From Endotrypanum monterogeii (lineage: Eukaryota; Euglenozoa; Kinetoplastea; Trypanosomatida; Trypanosomatidae): a stretch of DNA of 64,000 bases. The translations under genes and the position numbers were made by a program. This document shows, in pieces, positions 10,901-20,327 of the stretch. The stretch spans positions 273,604 through 337,603 of the forward strand of contig CM007323.1 of NCBI GenBank assembly GCA_000333855.2. Direction: 5' to 3'. Numbering within the stretch: position 1 is the first letter of the stretch; the number at the start of each line of letters is the position of its first letter. The notes beneath the pieces are model-generated. The model saw only the letters and a program-made list of their open reading frames with translations, did not search any database and was not told the DNA's origin.

Positions 10901-11076
10901 GTCGGTGTGATCACCTCCTGCGTCTGTGATCTGGGCACCACAACGTCCTGCGTCACACGGCAGTAGTCCTCGCTCTCTACGGAGAGGGCGGAGGCGGAGG
11001 CGGAGGAGCTCTCCAAGAACAGTGTAGTTGGGTCGCAGTAGTCCGCTCCTGCCCCCCCGGGGTTGTGGGGCCACAT
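7975..11076 (-). CDS. Multi-span membrane protein of unknown function
   Basis: 1,033 residues, ATG at 11076. The first 450 or so residues are polar and low-complexity with a basic stretch (RRRTKHTRRKRRKK, near 190-205). Hydrophobic segments follow: one near residues 469-493 (VFLSAFAAGVSLLTLLAMIV), one or two near 529-570, one near 919-937 (WLVAVALVLTVSEIALV), and one forming the very C-terminus (1014-1033). A long Ser/Gly/Gln-rich loop, with a run of seven glutamines, separates the two membrane-segment pairs. No domain is recognised with confidence. A disordered N-terminal half followed by four membrane spans recalls ciliary transition-zone proteins such as TMEM237, but this is a resemblance of layout only. 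Confidence 0.85.
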   Translation of the reverse strand: MWPHNPGGAGADYCDPTTLFLESSSASASALSVESEDYCRVTQDVVVPRSQTQEVITPTATGDPSQPQWSAPGNTHAFTEGKPKNIDARTHVDRNQRQHKHRTLLSRGAVSHEESLAFVEDSPQLSGGRSSGGALSSAVKASARNSDTRWQRQGDTRNSALAMSEPSVYVPAELEARYATSSTAVPGASPIFRRRTKHTRRKRRKKSQEGPTMGDTQTTQDVTADGSTPNEDTVLEHFLVGQVIGSGGAGTTSVNIFKTSATPRGSRGYLPASAAAAAADATARGFSKTFATPEFAGENAGSDQAAVDKKDRAPDDPSSSDDRLFDDGQGISAAEAVMERDIGVPYAWGGRPPLRAHRYVEQSNGIFLDHAHHADMLAEYAAAADMRYAQERADARRAQRWNQLLYGSGGDQTLPRGGEGRRQQRPDGTGGSTASVKGSDTAIGRVCKRGLDDAATYRQHCVTTLRYLQRVHVFLSAFAAGVSLLTLLAMIVPFPEPHADGGPSAVLLLVVFSDVPTTQAATDPAQVFPVLEQGHPAFALLLALLQRYNASLFLCISLLLLITGYAPLAWGLAEQHWITQRQRWLKWEKKGTEPLSDGGSEAGSHRVIAEGGGYSSNSTTSSYGNGFSGTNTTRVFGRRQRLGSAAHQAVLSSSNVLAGVTRNDAHPDDNLPTTFPSLINLPHPHDRRLSMSLVGDGGQRNTTTYGRNELTCSGNIGGGTRSSILGSPLGGAHRRYSKGMPLGADPILAGTGNQSMWDVSQHIPPSAAILFSPRESSSGIGYGVTGAPSYQQQQQQHAQQGSSPSGGRNRASPSTTTPYLEPSPSPLLPPGNLLEGSLPANNYLTYAFEKSQRRAMKWVYYKLHAMKHTCCMFCVSRGDSAAKTNTAGVELRRVPWSAGTHRTEPVVHVPPYLHLLLKPRLWLVAVALVLTVSEIALVDERSIELLWLAQPASWWSAAAVPSSRRTSSGEVILPHGWTVADFSSTPVRRSGDGGEALSGDVGGSSGRLWRALTAIYATRMVVLWLAFLLNLFL

Positions 11077-11248
11077 GTCCTATCTATCTGGAGCAATAAA
11101 TATACGTCTATCTCTCTCTCTCTCTATAAATATAAATTCTTTCGTCTTACGAAGTACTGCAGCTTCACGGCGGGGTGAGGATGTGTGCGGTGCGGTAGTA
11201 GGTGGTGGTAGCCAATCAGCAGGGATGTTGCCCCTTCACTTCACCATA

Positions 11249-11293
<45 letters not shown>

Positions 11294-11536
11294 GCGTGTG
11301 AAGGAAGTAACGACGTGTTTGTCCCCCCTCCTCCCTGAGAGCAGCGGTCACCGGTGATGGTGACAGCTGTGAAGGCGACGCAGAAGACGGCGTAAAGAAT
11401 GAAGAGGGATAAGTGGATAGACCGAGTGGGGGAGGGGGTCGGGCGTGCGAGGAGGTGCAAAAAAAAAAAAAATACATGGGGCTGAGGATGGTCCGAAGCG
11501 AATTGACTGTCATGACATGTCGAAGACACAGTGAAG

Positions 11537-11581
<45 letters not shown>

Positions 11582-11726
11582 AGGTAGTGTGTGGGTGGGG
11601 CGCGTGGGATGGGCCAGGGGGATGTTTTGTTTTGTTTCTTGGGGTGGGTGCGGGGGAAAAAAGGGTGGGACGAGGGGTCTGTGTGTGTGTATGGGGATAG
11701 AGACCAGTGTACAAGAATGGGTGCCA
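11077..11726. other. Intergenic: 5' UTR of the membrane-protein gene
   Basis: No gene. A (TC)n tract at 11249-11274 runs directly into (TA)n at 11274-11293. An A13 run sits near 11460-11473, (CA)n at 11540-11573, and G-rich sequence at 11580-11700. Confidence 0.6.
11367..11473 (-). promoter_or_regulatory. Candidate spliced-leader acceptor for the membrane-protein gene
   Basis: On the minus strand a T13 run at 11473-11460 leads into about 90 bases of C/T-rich sequence with no AG until CAG at 11369-11367. This is one of the cleanest acceptor patterns in the window; it predicts a 5' UTR of about 290 bases that includes the adjacent TA and GA repeats. Confidence 0.6.
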
Positions 11727-14700
11727 CTATTGCCGTATCTCGCTGGCGTGGGGTTCACGCCGGACGTGCAGAATTTGCTCGGGAAATTGCGGGGAGGCTC
11801 CCCTGTTGTACGGCAGAGGACCGGCGGCAGAGGTCGCAGAGGGTGCAGCGGGGTGGTGGTCCTGGAAGGAGGGTCGGGGGTGGTTCTTGTGCACCGAGTT
11901 GACTGGATCGTCTGCTCGACTAGACATAAACGGCAGTGCAGAGGACGCTGGTGCGGCTTTGCCCTTCCCAGAGGCTGCAAACGTGCTGATGTGAGCGGGG
12001 TAGGCACGTGGCGCGTTCTGATTGCTGCCATAAGCTCCACCATCGCCGCTGTGGCTGCTAGTGGAGGTGCTGGTCAGGCTTATGTTTCCCCCCCACACAG
12101 CGGTACTGTATGGTGCCGTCGGTTGTGGCTTTCCAGTGCCCTGTTTTGATAGACTACCAGGCTTTACAACGACCGTCGTCCTCGCTGGGTTGCTTCTCAT
12201 ACCCGTGGATGGCATCCGCTCAGCTGTATTCACCATGACACGCGTAGCCTCGCCGTTGTCGTCGATGTGTACACCGACCCGGTCTCGTGTCGTCGGCGGC
12301 AGTGCCGGCGGGGGGGTGTTGACCTCGGCAGGGCTGCTGCGCGGCACCACGGGTGTGGCGAGCGCGGGCGGCGAGGCTCTCACGGCGGCTGTTGCCTCCA
12401 CGGAGCGCGTCATCGCGGAGGTGACATGGAGGCTATTACCAGCAGAGGAGGCTAGCGGGAGGCCGTCCACCTGTGAGCATTTCTCGCCTGCCCGCCCCGC
12501 TGACGATGCCTTAGCACGGTGGGCCTGCTGATGCGCACACAGTGCTGTCTGCACCTCGGCGGAAACACAAGGAGGGAGGAGTCGCGACGAGCCCGACGGT
12601 GCTGTTCGGTCTTCCTTTGACGCATCAGCAATGCCCGATGTCGGAGAGTTGCGTCCTGTGGTGTATCGGGTCGTCCCCGTGCTCGCGGATGCGTCGTCGC
12701 GTTGTGCGTCGAGCACCGGCCGCGCCCTGCATACTGAGGCTTGTACGTGCGCCCTGGAGGATTCCAAGGCTGCTCCTGCCGAGACGTGGCGCTGCGATGG
12801 CGCGTGTGGCTGGCCGCTGCTCTTCGACGCAGATGGTCTCGCCCTCCCCCAGATCTGATCGGTAAGCAGCGAGGACGAGGACAAGGACAAGGACGACGAC
12901 GACGACGGCGACATCGACGAGGAGGACTCTATGGAGGTCGAGGAGCCGAGGTTGCGCGTGGAGGGTCGTGACGCAGCGTGTCGCCTCATTGCGTTCGGTC
13001 GTGGAAGCCGGCAAAGGTCCTGGGCACGCGGCGCGATGTCATGCATCGCCGCTGTCTGTGCCGCGGCATTGAGACCCTCTATGAGCGTAGGTGAAGATGC
13101 GGCTGTCATCTTGTCGCGCATCGATGACCGGAGTTGCTGTGAGGCGCTGAACTGCTGTACCCACTCCAGGACATACCCCATCACGGGATCCCGCACAGGT
13201 GGTAGTACGGCACCGTGCGAGGTAGAGGCTGCGGGTGTGGCAATGGGCGGTAACTGAGGCGATGACGGCGCGCACAACCCCGACACCGCTGCTTCTGCTG
13301 CCTCCATGTCTTCGTGCTGTGGTTTATCAACGGCCGTGGTGGCCACCAATCGCTGCGGCACGGCGAGATGGGGCTCAGCCGGGGAAACTTCGGCCCCCGA
13401 CGGAGGACGCCGTGCGGTGGTATCAAAGGGCTTTGTCAGATTTCTTTGCTGCGCAGCCATTGTTGAGGCTTCGAACAGCAGCTCGTGGGCGCGACGCTGC
13501 TCCTCCTCACGATCAGAAATGTTGATGCGTTGCAGCCTCTCCTGGTCCAGCAGCGCTGACTGAAGCAGATGCAGAATTTCGAGGTGCAGCGCGCTGTGCG
13601 TGGTTGGGCCACCCATAGGCGTCGCTGCGTCCTGCCCAGGCACGACAGCAACATCAGCCCGACTTGATGCGGGTGTCGGTGGTGGCACCGCTGCCGGCGA
13701 GTTTAAGACGTCCGAGGTCTGCAGGCTGCCATAGTTATGGGGAGGCATGGCGGCGGGTGTGTGCTTGGGTGCCATCGCTGCAGCCGCGACTGTTGGTGAC
13801 GGCAGCACCATTTTCCTTTCCTCCGCCACCACGCGACTCTCCGTCTCCACGATGACGTCCCTGCGGTCCTCGAGCGCCATCCATGGACTGGGGAGCTGCT
13901 CTTCTTCGATCGGCGGGTAGAGGCGAGGACGGTGCAGCAGTTGTTGTGGCTGCACGCTTTGCGTCAGTGCCACCCCGACAGGATCGCGCGACATCATAAG
14001 GTGGCGCACCATTGGACTGAGGTCAATGAACACGCGCACCTCCTGCGAAGTTGGCGCTGCTGATTGTGGTACCGTGGAGTGTGTGGCGTCGATGGCAGCG
14101 CTTCGTGGTGGCGGCAGTACCACAGTCGCCGTCGCCGTGATTGCGTCTGCGTCACCCTGGGTATCTTGTAATGCACTCTGTTTCGGTTCACTTGACTCAT
14201 GCGGCGCCGCCTCTGGCACTGGTGGATCATCTCGCAGCCACGCAGTCGATGTGGTGAGGGGGATCAGTACGTGCTCGCGAAGACTGCTGTCTGGTGCTGC
14301 TGGTTCGATGGGCGCGGCTTGTGCAGGTGGAGAGGCTATCCTGGTAGCCGTAGTCGTGGCCGCAGCAGTAGCGTTGGAGGGGGTGGAGGCTTCATTTATA
14401 GTTCGGCCAGGGCGGTAGTTCTCGAGGGCGGATTGCACGGCGTCTTCGATTGTGGCCTCCGCGAGCGCCACGGCCAAGCCGAAGTCCAGCTGCTGCTGCT
14501 GCTGACTTGCATCCGCGTCTTCGGCGCCGCCGGAGGCGATGCCACCGCCGCCTTCGAGCGAGTTTGCCAGAATAAGGCGCAATATATCACGTTCCATGGC
14601 AGCCATCACTTGGCGCACTGGATCTGTGTGGGACTGGTAGTCCTGATCCTCAAGCACACTCCATACGGTTGCATCAACAAGCTGGCGAACAAGTGCCGCG

Positions 14701-17700
14701 TCCCGCACCACTGCATCTGTTCCTGCCAACTTGCACATGGATGCGCTGCTCGATATCCTCGCGGTACCGAAAGATGAAGGAGTTAGGAAGCATGCTCGGA
14801 TTGCCGACAGCCGCTTGCGCGCTTCTGTCAGTGCCCGCGCCTCGGCGGCCATGCGGGGCGAGACATGCACACTTCCTCCCTGCTGAGTTGGGTTGTCGCA
14901 GCCAAGCTGACTCTCGCGATAGTGCACCGCCGCGGAGGTGCTGGCAGGGCGGGTTATAATTGCGGGGGCGAGCACCGCATCCTCCTCCCCTCTTTGACGG
15001 TGCCGTCGATGTTCTGGAGCGGCGGCAACGGCCGACAGTATACCTATGTCTTCCGTCGCGAGTGCCAGTGCGTGGCTCTCTACTTCGCGCTCCGCAGCAG
15101 CATAGCGGGCCCACCCACGTGCGTAGTCTGTGAGCATCCCTAGCGGCGCCGATGCCGCGTTGGAGGTCTTGAGTGATTCGTTGTTGATGTCGGCCGCAGC
15201 AATCGGATCGTCTGATGCGCTGATGAGAATCTCAGCGGGTGCGCCGAAAAATGCTCCATCGCACGGGGGGAGGGCGCCCACTGTTCTCCACACAATGCAG
15301 CACCCGTCGCGATCTCCCGCAGATTCCTTATCGTGCACCGGGGTTGCTTTCAGATCCGTGTAGACGGGTGATGGCGGTGAGGGAGGGGCGTCCCGGCGGA
15401 GGGCATTGACGACACAAGCGCGGTGCTGCAGCGCCTCCCGTAGTTGTACATCCGTAGCTTGCGGGGTGCACAGGGCCGAGAAGGCCGGTGTGGTGGCGCT
15501 GCCCATGGCGTTGGCGATGGGTTTCACCTCACTGGCAGCCACAGCCGCTTGGCTCAACACCAGAAGAGGCCGCCCGACAGCTGACTTGCCGGCAGTGACA
15601 CCAGCAGTCACGAGCAGAGTGTTGGCTGTCGCCTGATCCGCGACTACCCCGCCACCAGCACCTTCCACCTCTGCCCGAAAACTCTCTACCCACGCCCTGC
15701 CGTAGTGCAATGGGCCTCCTGGGGGGTTGCGGGCGGCGTCCGCATTACGATGCGGGGCGGCGACAGCCGGCGACGGGGGCACATGCGAGGGTGCTGCGCC
15801 GGTTTCGCTGGAGAGCGGACTCACAACTTCTGCGTCAAAGCGGCGAGGTGGACGACTGCCGAGGTGGCTGGTCACGCTACCGCTGCCTACGGTGGAGCAA
15901 GGAGCTGCGCACGCGTGACGACGGCTCGGGGAGCGGCTGGTCCGCTTGGACCACCCCTGTTCACCTCTCCCCACACGTCTGCTACGGCTGCGCTTCGATT
16001 TTGCTGGTGCTCTTCTGGAAAGATTTTCTTCGCCGAGGGTGCGCGTGTGCTGCGTCGCGCCTGTGGGGGAACGCGACACCGACCATCGTGCTCGGTGCAG
16101 GACAGCCTGGTCGAGTCGCTGCACTACTGCTTCACCAGTGACGGTGGATGGCGGTTTGTTATGAGGGCGGCGGGGTTGGGCGTCATAGAGGCGTGTCCCC
16201 TCAGCAAACCCTGCTTCACGCGCTGCAGCTGTCGCGCGTAGTTCAGCCAACTCGGCTGCCAGCGTAGCTGCGCCGAGGTCCTGTCGTGTGGGCGTGTCTT
16301 CCTCTGGAGGAAGGCGTACCTGCAGAGGTAGTGTCATGCGCCCTTGTGCCGACCGCCGTGGTGGCGGCGGGGGCGACTTTGCATCGCCGGTGTACACAAC
16401 CCGCAAAACCGCTGCTCGGTTTTTCGAAGGTTTGGCGCCCGCTGCCGGCGATGATGCCTCACGAGCCGTGGTGCTCAAGGCGCGATGATGCGCTCCCGTG
16501 TGTCCTCCTGCTGTCGACTGCGCAGCATCTCCTGAGTTGCTCTGCTTTGTCGAGGTAACGTCCGCGGCAGCCGTGGGAGGCGCAGGTTGCGTGTTGCTCC
16601 GCGCGTACGGTTCCCGCGCTGAGAGCGGTGCAGTGTGCGTTGGACTGGCTGAGCGCGACCGGGGGCTCAGCAACTCTGCAGTGGGAATATCCGCGTCACG
16701 TGGATGCCTCTCCGGCACGGCATGTGCAAAGGACTCGGTGAGTGGCAGGTGAGGGGGCGTATCGACTGCCTTTGTAGCAACCGTTGCTGTCGCTACCGGT
16801 GACAGATCAGGACTACCAGCTGTCCGATGGCGCTTGTAAGTCCGCTGCCGTTGACGCTGCGCCGTGCGGGGGGTCGTTGCCGCCCTTGCTCGTGTGGTCG
16901 ACCTCACCTGCTCGCCGCCCCCGGCACCTTCCGCCATCACATAGCTGTAAATGACATCCCTAGCACCTGCGAGCATGTGTTTCGTTGAGCGCTCATGCTG
17001 GGCGAGCTGCCGCTGCGCTGCCGCGTCCTGTGAGGCAGCGATCCTTTGGACGAGGGACTCCCGCTGCTGCACTTGAAGGCGGCACTCGCGCTGCAGCAGA
17101 TGCACCGTTTCGCGATGGTGGCGTAGCAGCTTGTACTGTTGACTCTGGAGCAGCTCTGCGTAGTGGCGCCGCTCGTGTGTGCGTTGGCGCCGCTCCTCTT
17201 GGAGCTGGCGGTCGTACAGAGTACGGAGGCGGTCCAACTCACTAATGTAGTGATGTGTCTCGCGCTCTGCCAGTTCGTGCAGCGCCATCTCGTACGGCTC
17301 CCTCGGCGCCGCAGCATTGTTGTTCATTGACGGCTTTGAGGTGGCGGGTCGCGCGTCGGGCAGCGATGGACGTGCCACGATTGTGTGGAAAGGCGGCAGT
17401 GGCCGCGAGGGATCTGCTGCCGCACTGTGAAGACCACTGATGGCCATCAACGCCCGCGCTGCTGGTCGCGGTAGAGACGCGAAGGTCAAATCCTGATGTG
17501 CTTCATGCGTCTCTGCGACAGTTAGTGGAGTTGTCTGCACCCCTCCCCTACCTGCAGCAGTGCAGAACTCCATTGGCGACGGCTGGCGAGCAGCCATCGA
17601 AGACACTGTCGGCGAAGTCAGGCGCGTTTGCACGGCGGCGTGTGCTGGCGTGCTGATGAAGCGGACATCGCGACAGACCCGCTCCAGAAGACGGCGCTGG

Positions 17701-20327
17701 CGACTGAGCTCTTCCTGTAGTTCTGCGGGAATGGCTGGTAGGGCGGCAACGATGCGCTGCACAAGAGCGGTCTGCGCTGCTACGTCCAGCGATACGTAAT
17801 CTGGGCGAAGGGAGGGGTGCGGCTGTGCATGCAACCGAGGCCCATCTTCGGTGCCGTGACCGTGATCGTGGCCGCGGCCGCCGCTGTCGTTGTTTTCGTC
17901 ACGTCTTTCGGCCCGTCGCGCGTGTTGTTGACCAGCGTGGTGACTGTCCCGCTTGTCCACGCTAACGTCTGCGGTTCTCGTGGCATCCTTCACGCGACGG
18001 CTGCCGACGGAAAGCCACGTGGTAGCTGCATCAGGGGAGCTGAGGCTGTAGCGCAAGAGGTCTTGCGCCTCTGTCAGGGTAAGCCCAAGCTCAGATGCTG
18101 CGGTGGCCCAGGCCGGGCCACCGCGGAGAGGCTCCTCGCGCTTCAGCCGAGCTGGGGAAGAGCTGCGCGCGGCAGGTGGCGCGCCTCGTGCATGACGATC
18201 ATGGCTACCGCTCGCGTAGTACTCGGCATCACCATCATCAAAGCATAGGTGATCGGTGTCATCCGAGGCCGATGATGCTGAGCGCCCGCAAGCTGTCTTG
18301 TCCAGGAGGCGCCGAGCGTAGCGCGTGGGATCAAAAGCAGCCTCGCCCCGCCTGCCCCGGTTTCTTCGCTGTTTCCGCGCCGGGGTCATGGTGCACCGTC
18401 CATCGATGACGTCGATGATCTCCGTGATGGAGGCTGTTGCCCAGTACTCGGGGCTGGAACGACGGAGACTTCCCATGATGCTCCTACGAGCGCTGCCGTG
18501 GCGCCGCTTCTTGAGTCTCGCTGCCGTACTGCTGCTCGTGGTGGCAGTCGACGAGACGGACGAGAATGAAGTCGACACATCACAGGGGGAGCAGCTGTCC
18601 AGTTCTCGAGGGCTTGTGGAGGTTGCTGCAACGGGGCTGCTTGTCTGTGTCTTCATCTTCGAGGAGGCCACCTCGGTCTCTGTGCGGTGTCTGTGCTCCT
18701 GCAGGCGTCGCTGAACTTCCTTCAGTTCTCGTAGAACCGCTGCGCTCTCGGCTGCGGGCGAGAGCAGCGGCGCCGGCGGCGCGTGAGGAGGCCGGGCTGG
18801 CGAGGCTGCTGCGGGGGCGGATATTCGCGGGGCACCCGCACTTAGGCCCAGAGCATGGGGAGCGCGGGGTGGCGATGCGGTACGCCCTCGGTTCTTCACG
18901 GACCCAGTCACAGTGGGTTCAGTCGCCCTCACAGCCATCTCGGCGTCTGCCTCCGCTTGCAAAAACTCAACAACCGCCGCGGGCAGCTCAGCCGGTGAGG
19001 CGGCCGTCTTCACTCGCTTACCTGTCTTTGTGAAGGCTGCACCCGCGCCGCTGGTGGGACTCGCCACATCGGCAGTGCGGTAGACCCGATCCCTGGTGCG
19101 CGGCTGCGTCGTCGGCCTCCAAAAATGCTCTCTGGTGTCAGCATCATGCACATTGGTGACGGCGCCCCAAGTGCTTCCCTCGGCCACCGTGTGGAGACTG
19201 TCATGTGCCATATCCGCACGCTCCGCCGCTAGCATCGACTGCGCCGCTGACTTCACGGTTGGCCTCGCAGCCATCGTTGGGACAGCGAAGACGTCCACGA
19301 ACGTCTCCAGCACATCGCCACCCTCACTAGCCTCCAACACCCCTACTTCCTCGATCAATGCTGATGCAGGGGCCGCGGGGGGGAGCGGTTGGAGTCGCAG
19401 TGCTTGTTCGTGAAGCGGCCGCGTTTCGGGGTCGTCAAATATGCTGCCAAGTACACTGTCATCGCTGTTGTCGCGACCCTCTTCAGCGCGACCGGTAGTG
19501 GAGACGGGTTCCGCTCGGTGCTGCGTCGGACGCTGACGTTGCCGCGATGATGTTGCGCCTCGGCACCTCCGGTGGCGTTCACTCGGCACCACCGTGACAA
19601 CAACGGTGTCACCTGTTCCCGGGGCTACTGCCTGTTGCTGCTGCTGGGCTTCAGGTCTGCTTGTCATCTGCTCATCCAGGACATCATCGACCAGTGAGCG
19701 GTGCGGTGATGCGACCAGTTGCGTCCCTTTCGGTGAGCGCTGCTGCTGCTGCTGCTGTTTCCCTGATGTTATCTTCCGAGGCAACTGCGGATGTGGCGCT
19801 GAAGTTCTATAACCACTAGCCGAGCGTCTTGCACTGCCCTTCGGCTGTGGCGTTAGCGGTCTTCCAAGTGGCGGCGGCTGTTGTCGTGGTGGTGGTGGTG
19901 TTGTGGCTTTCCTGTCCGCCGTTGCGGCTTCTCGACTTTCTCGTTGCTGCCGCGTGGCAATGGGTTGTGCACATGCGGAGGAGGAGGTGAGTGTCGCAGG
20001 CGCCCCGGCCGATGCGCGAGGACGGAAAATCCGTGCGGTGGTCGAGGTGGTTGCGGTGAGGTAGTGTGCTGAGGAGTTTGTTGGGATGGGGGTTCTTTTG
20101 CGGCGGCGTGTCATGGGAGGTGCAGGCAGGGGCAGAGGCAGCGGGGGTGGGGCATCGTATTGCTCCGCATCCCATGTTTCCTGCAGGCGCTGTTGCGGCT
20201 TCGGCTCTGCGCCAACCGAGGAGACTAGCGGTGGTGGTGGTGGCGACAAGGGTCGAGCGAGGCCTTCCGGCCCAGTACTCGCCGTTGAAGCCGCTTCCTC
20301 GACATGAGCGCCAGAAGTTGAGTCCAT
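11727..20327 (-). CDS. Very large disordered/coiled-coil protein, unknown function
   Basis: 2,866 residues from the ATG at 20327. Most of it is low-complexity, rich in Ala, Ser, Pro, Thr, Arg and Gln, with glutamine runs. A clear charged coiled coil lies at about residues 1005-1110 (HYISELDRLRTLYDRQLQEE and following). Short ordered-looking islands occur near 645-665, 885-915, about 1875-1930 (VWSVLEDQDYQSHTDPVRQ) and about 2375-2405 (PVMGYVLEWVQQFSAS). No catalytic motif or membrane segment is seen. Such a layout is common in cytoskeletal, basal-body or flagellar scaffold proteins, but I do not recognise the family. A TA tract lies only 16 bases upstream of the start codon. Confidence 0.85.
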   Translation of the reverse strand: MDSTSGAHVEEAASTASTGPEGLARPLSPPPPPLVSSVGAEPKPQQRLQETWDAEQYDAPPPLPLPLPAPPMTRRRKRTPIPTNSSAHYLTATTSTTARIFRPRASAGAPATLTSSSACAQPIATRQQRESREAATADRKATTPPPPRQQPPPLGRPLTPQPKGSARRSASGYRTSAPHPQLPRKITSGKQQQQQQRSPKGTQLVASPHRSLVDDVLDEQMTSRPEAQQQQQAVAPGTGDTVVVTVVPSERHRRCRGATSSRQRQRPTQHRAEPVSTTGRAEEGRDNSDDSVLGSIFDDPETRPLHEQALRLQPLPPAAPASALIEEVGVLEASEGGDVLETFVDVFAVPTMAARPTVKSAAQSMLAAERADMAHDSLHTVAEGSTWGAVTNVHDADTREHFWRPTTQPRTRDRVYRTADVASPTSGAGAAFTKTGKRVKTAASPAELPAAVVEFLQAEADAEMAVRATEPTVTGSVKNRGRTASPPRAPHALGLSAGAPRISAPAAASPARPPHAPPAPLLSPAAESAAVLRELKEVQRRLQEHRHRTETEVASSKMKTQTSSPVAATSTSPRELDSCSPCDVSTSFSSVSSTATTSSSTAARLKKRRHGSARRSIMGSLRRSSPEYWATASITEIIDVIDGRCTMTPARKQRRNRGRRGEAAFDPTRYARRLLDKTACGRSASSASDDTDHLCFDDGDAEYYASGSHDRHARGAPPAARSSSPARLKREEPLRGGPAWATAASELGLTLTEAQDLLRYSLSSPDAATTWLSVGSRRVKDATRTADVSVDKRDSHHAGQQHARRAERRDENNDSGGRGHDHGHGTEDGPRLHAQPHPSLRPDYVSLDVAAQTALVQRIVAALPAIPAELQEELSRQRRLLERVCRDVRFISTPAHAAVQTRLTSPTVSSMAARQPSPMEFCTAAGRGGVQTTPLTVAETHEAHQDLTFASLPRPAARALMAISGLHSAAADPSRPLPPFHTIVARPSLPDARPATSKPSMNNNAAAPREPYEMALHELAERETHHYISELDRLRTLYDRQLQEERRQRTHERRHYAELLQSQQYKLLRHHRETVHLLQRECRLQVQQRESLVQRIAASQDAAAQRQLAQHERSTKHMLAGARDVIYSYVMAEGAGGGEQVRSTTRARAATTPRTAQRQRQRTYKRHRTAGSPDLSPVATATVATKAVDTPPHLPLTESFAHAVPERHPRDADIPTAELLSPRSRSASPTHTAPLSAREPYARSNTQPAPPTAAADVTSTKQSNSGDAAQSTAGGHTGAHHRALSTTAREASSPAAGAKPSKNRAAVLRVVYTGDAKSPPPPPRRSAQGRMTLPLQVRLPPEEDTPTRQDLGAATLAAELAELRATAAAREAGFAEGTRLYDAQPRRPHNKPPSTVTGEAVVQRLDQAVLHRARWSVSRSPTGATQHTRTLGEENLSRRAPAKSKRSRSRRVGRGEQGWSKRTSRSPSRRHACAAPCSTVGSGSVTSHLGSRPPRRFDAEVVSPLSSETGAAPSHVPPSPAVAAPHRNADAARNPPGGPLHYGRAWVESFRAEVEGAGGGVVADQATANTLLVTAGVTAGKSAVGRPLLVLSQAAVAASEVKPIANAMGSATTPAFSALCTPQATDVQLREALQHRACVVNALRRDAPPSPPSPVYTDLKATPVHDKESAGDRDGCCIVWRTVGALPPCDGAFFGAPAEILISASDDPIAAADINNESLKTSNAASAPLGMLTDYARGWARYAAAEREVESHALALATEDIGILSAVAAAPEHRRHRQRGEEDAVLAPAIITRPASTSAAVHYRESQLGCDNPTQQGGSVHVSPRMAAEARALTEARKRLSAIRACFLTPSSFGTARISSSASMCKLAGTDAVVRDAALVRQLVDATVWSVLEDQDYQSHTDPVRQVMAAMERDILRLILANSLEGGGGIASGGAEDADASQQQQQLDFGLAVALAEATIEDAVQSALENYRPGRTINEASTPSNATAAATTTATRIASPPAQAAPIEPAAPDSSLREHVLIPLTTSTAWLRDDPPVPEAAPHESSEPKQSALQDTQGDADAITATATVVLPPPRSAAIDATHSTVPQSAAPTSQEVRVFIDLSPMVRHLMMSRDPVGVALTQSVQPQQLLHRPRLYPPIEEEQLPSPWMALEDRRDVIVETESRVVAEERKMVLPSPTVAAAAMAPKHTPAAMPPHNYGSLQTSDVLNSPAAVPPPTPASSRADVAVVPGQDAATPMGGPTTHSALHLEILHLLQSALLDQERLQRINISDREEEQRRAHELLFEASTMAAQQRNLTKPFDTTARRPPSGAEVSPAEPHLAVPQRLVATTAVDKPQHEDMEAAEAAVSGLCAPSSPQLPPIATPAASTSHGAVLPPVRDPVMGYVLEWVQQFSASQQLRSSMRDKMTAASSPTLIEGLNAAAQTAAMHDIAPRAQDLCRLPRPNAMRRHAASRPSTRNLGSSTSIESSSSMSPSSSSSLSLSSSSLLTDQIWGRARPSASKSSGQPHAPSQRHVSAGAALESSRAHVQASVCRARPVLDAQRDDASASTGTTRYTTGRNSPTSGIADASKEDRTAPSGSSRLLPPCVSAEVQTALCAHQQAHRAKASSAGRAGEKCSQVDGLPLASSAGNSLHVTSAMTRSVEATAAVRASPPALATPVVPRSSPAEVNTPPPALPPTTRDRVGVHIDDNGEATRVMVNTAERMPSTGMRSNPARTTVVVKPGSLSKQGTGKPQPTAPYSTAVWGGNISLTSTSTSSHSGDGGAYGSNQNAPRAYPAHISTFAASGKGKAAPASSALPFMSSRADDPVNSVHKNHPRPSFQDHHPAAPSATSAAGPLPYNRGASPQFPEQILHVRREPHASEIRQ

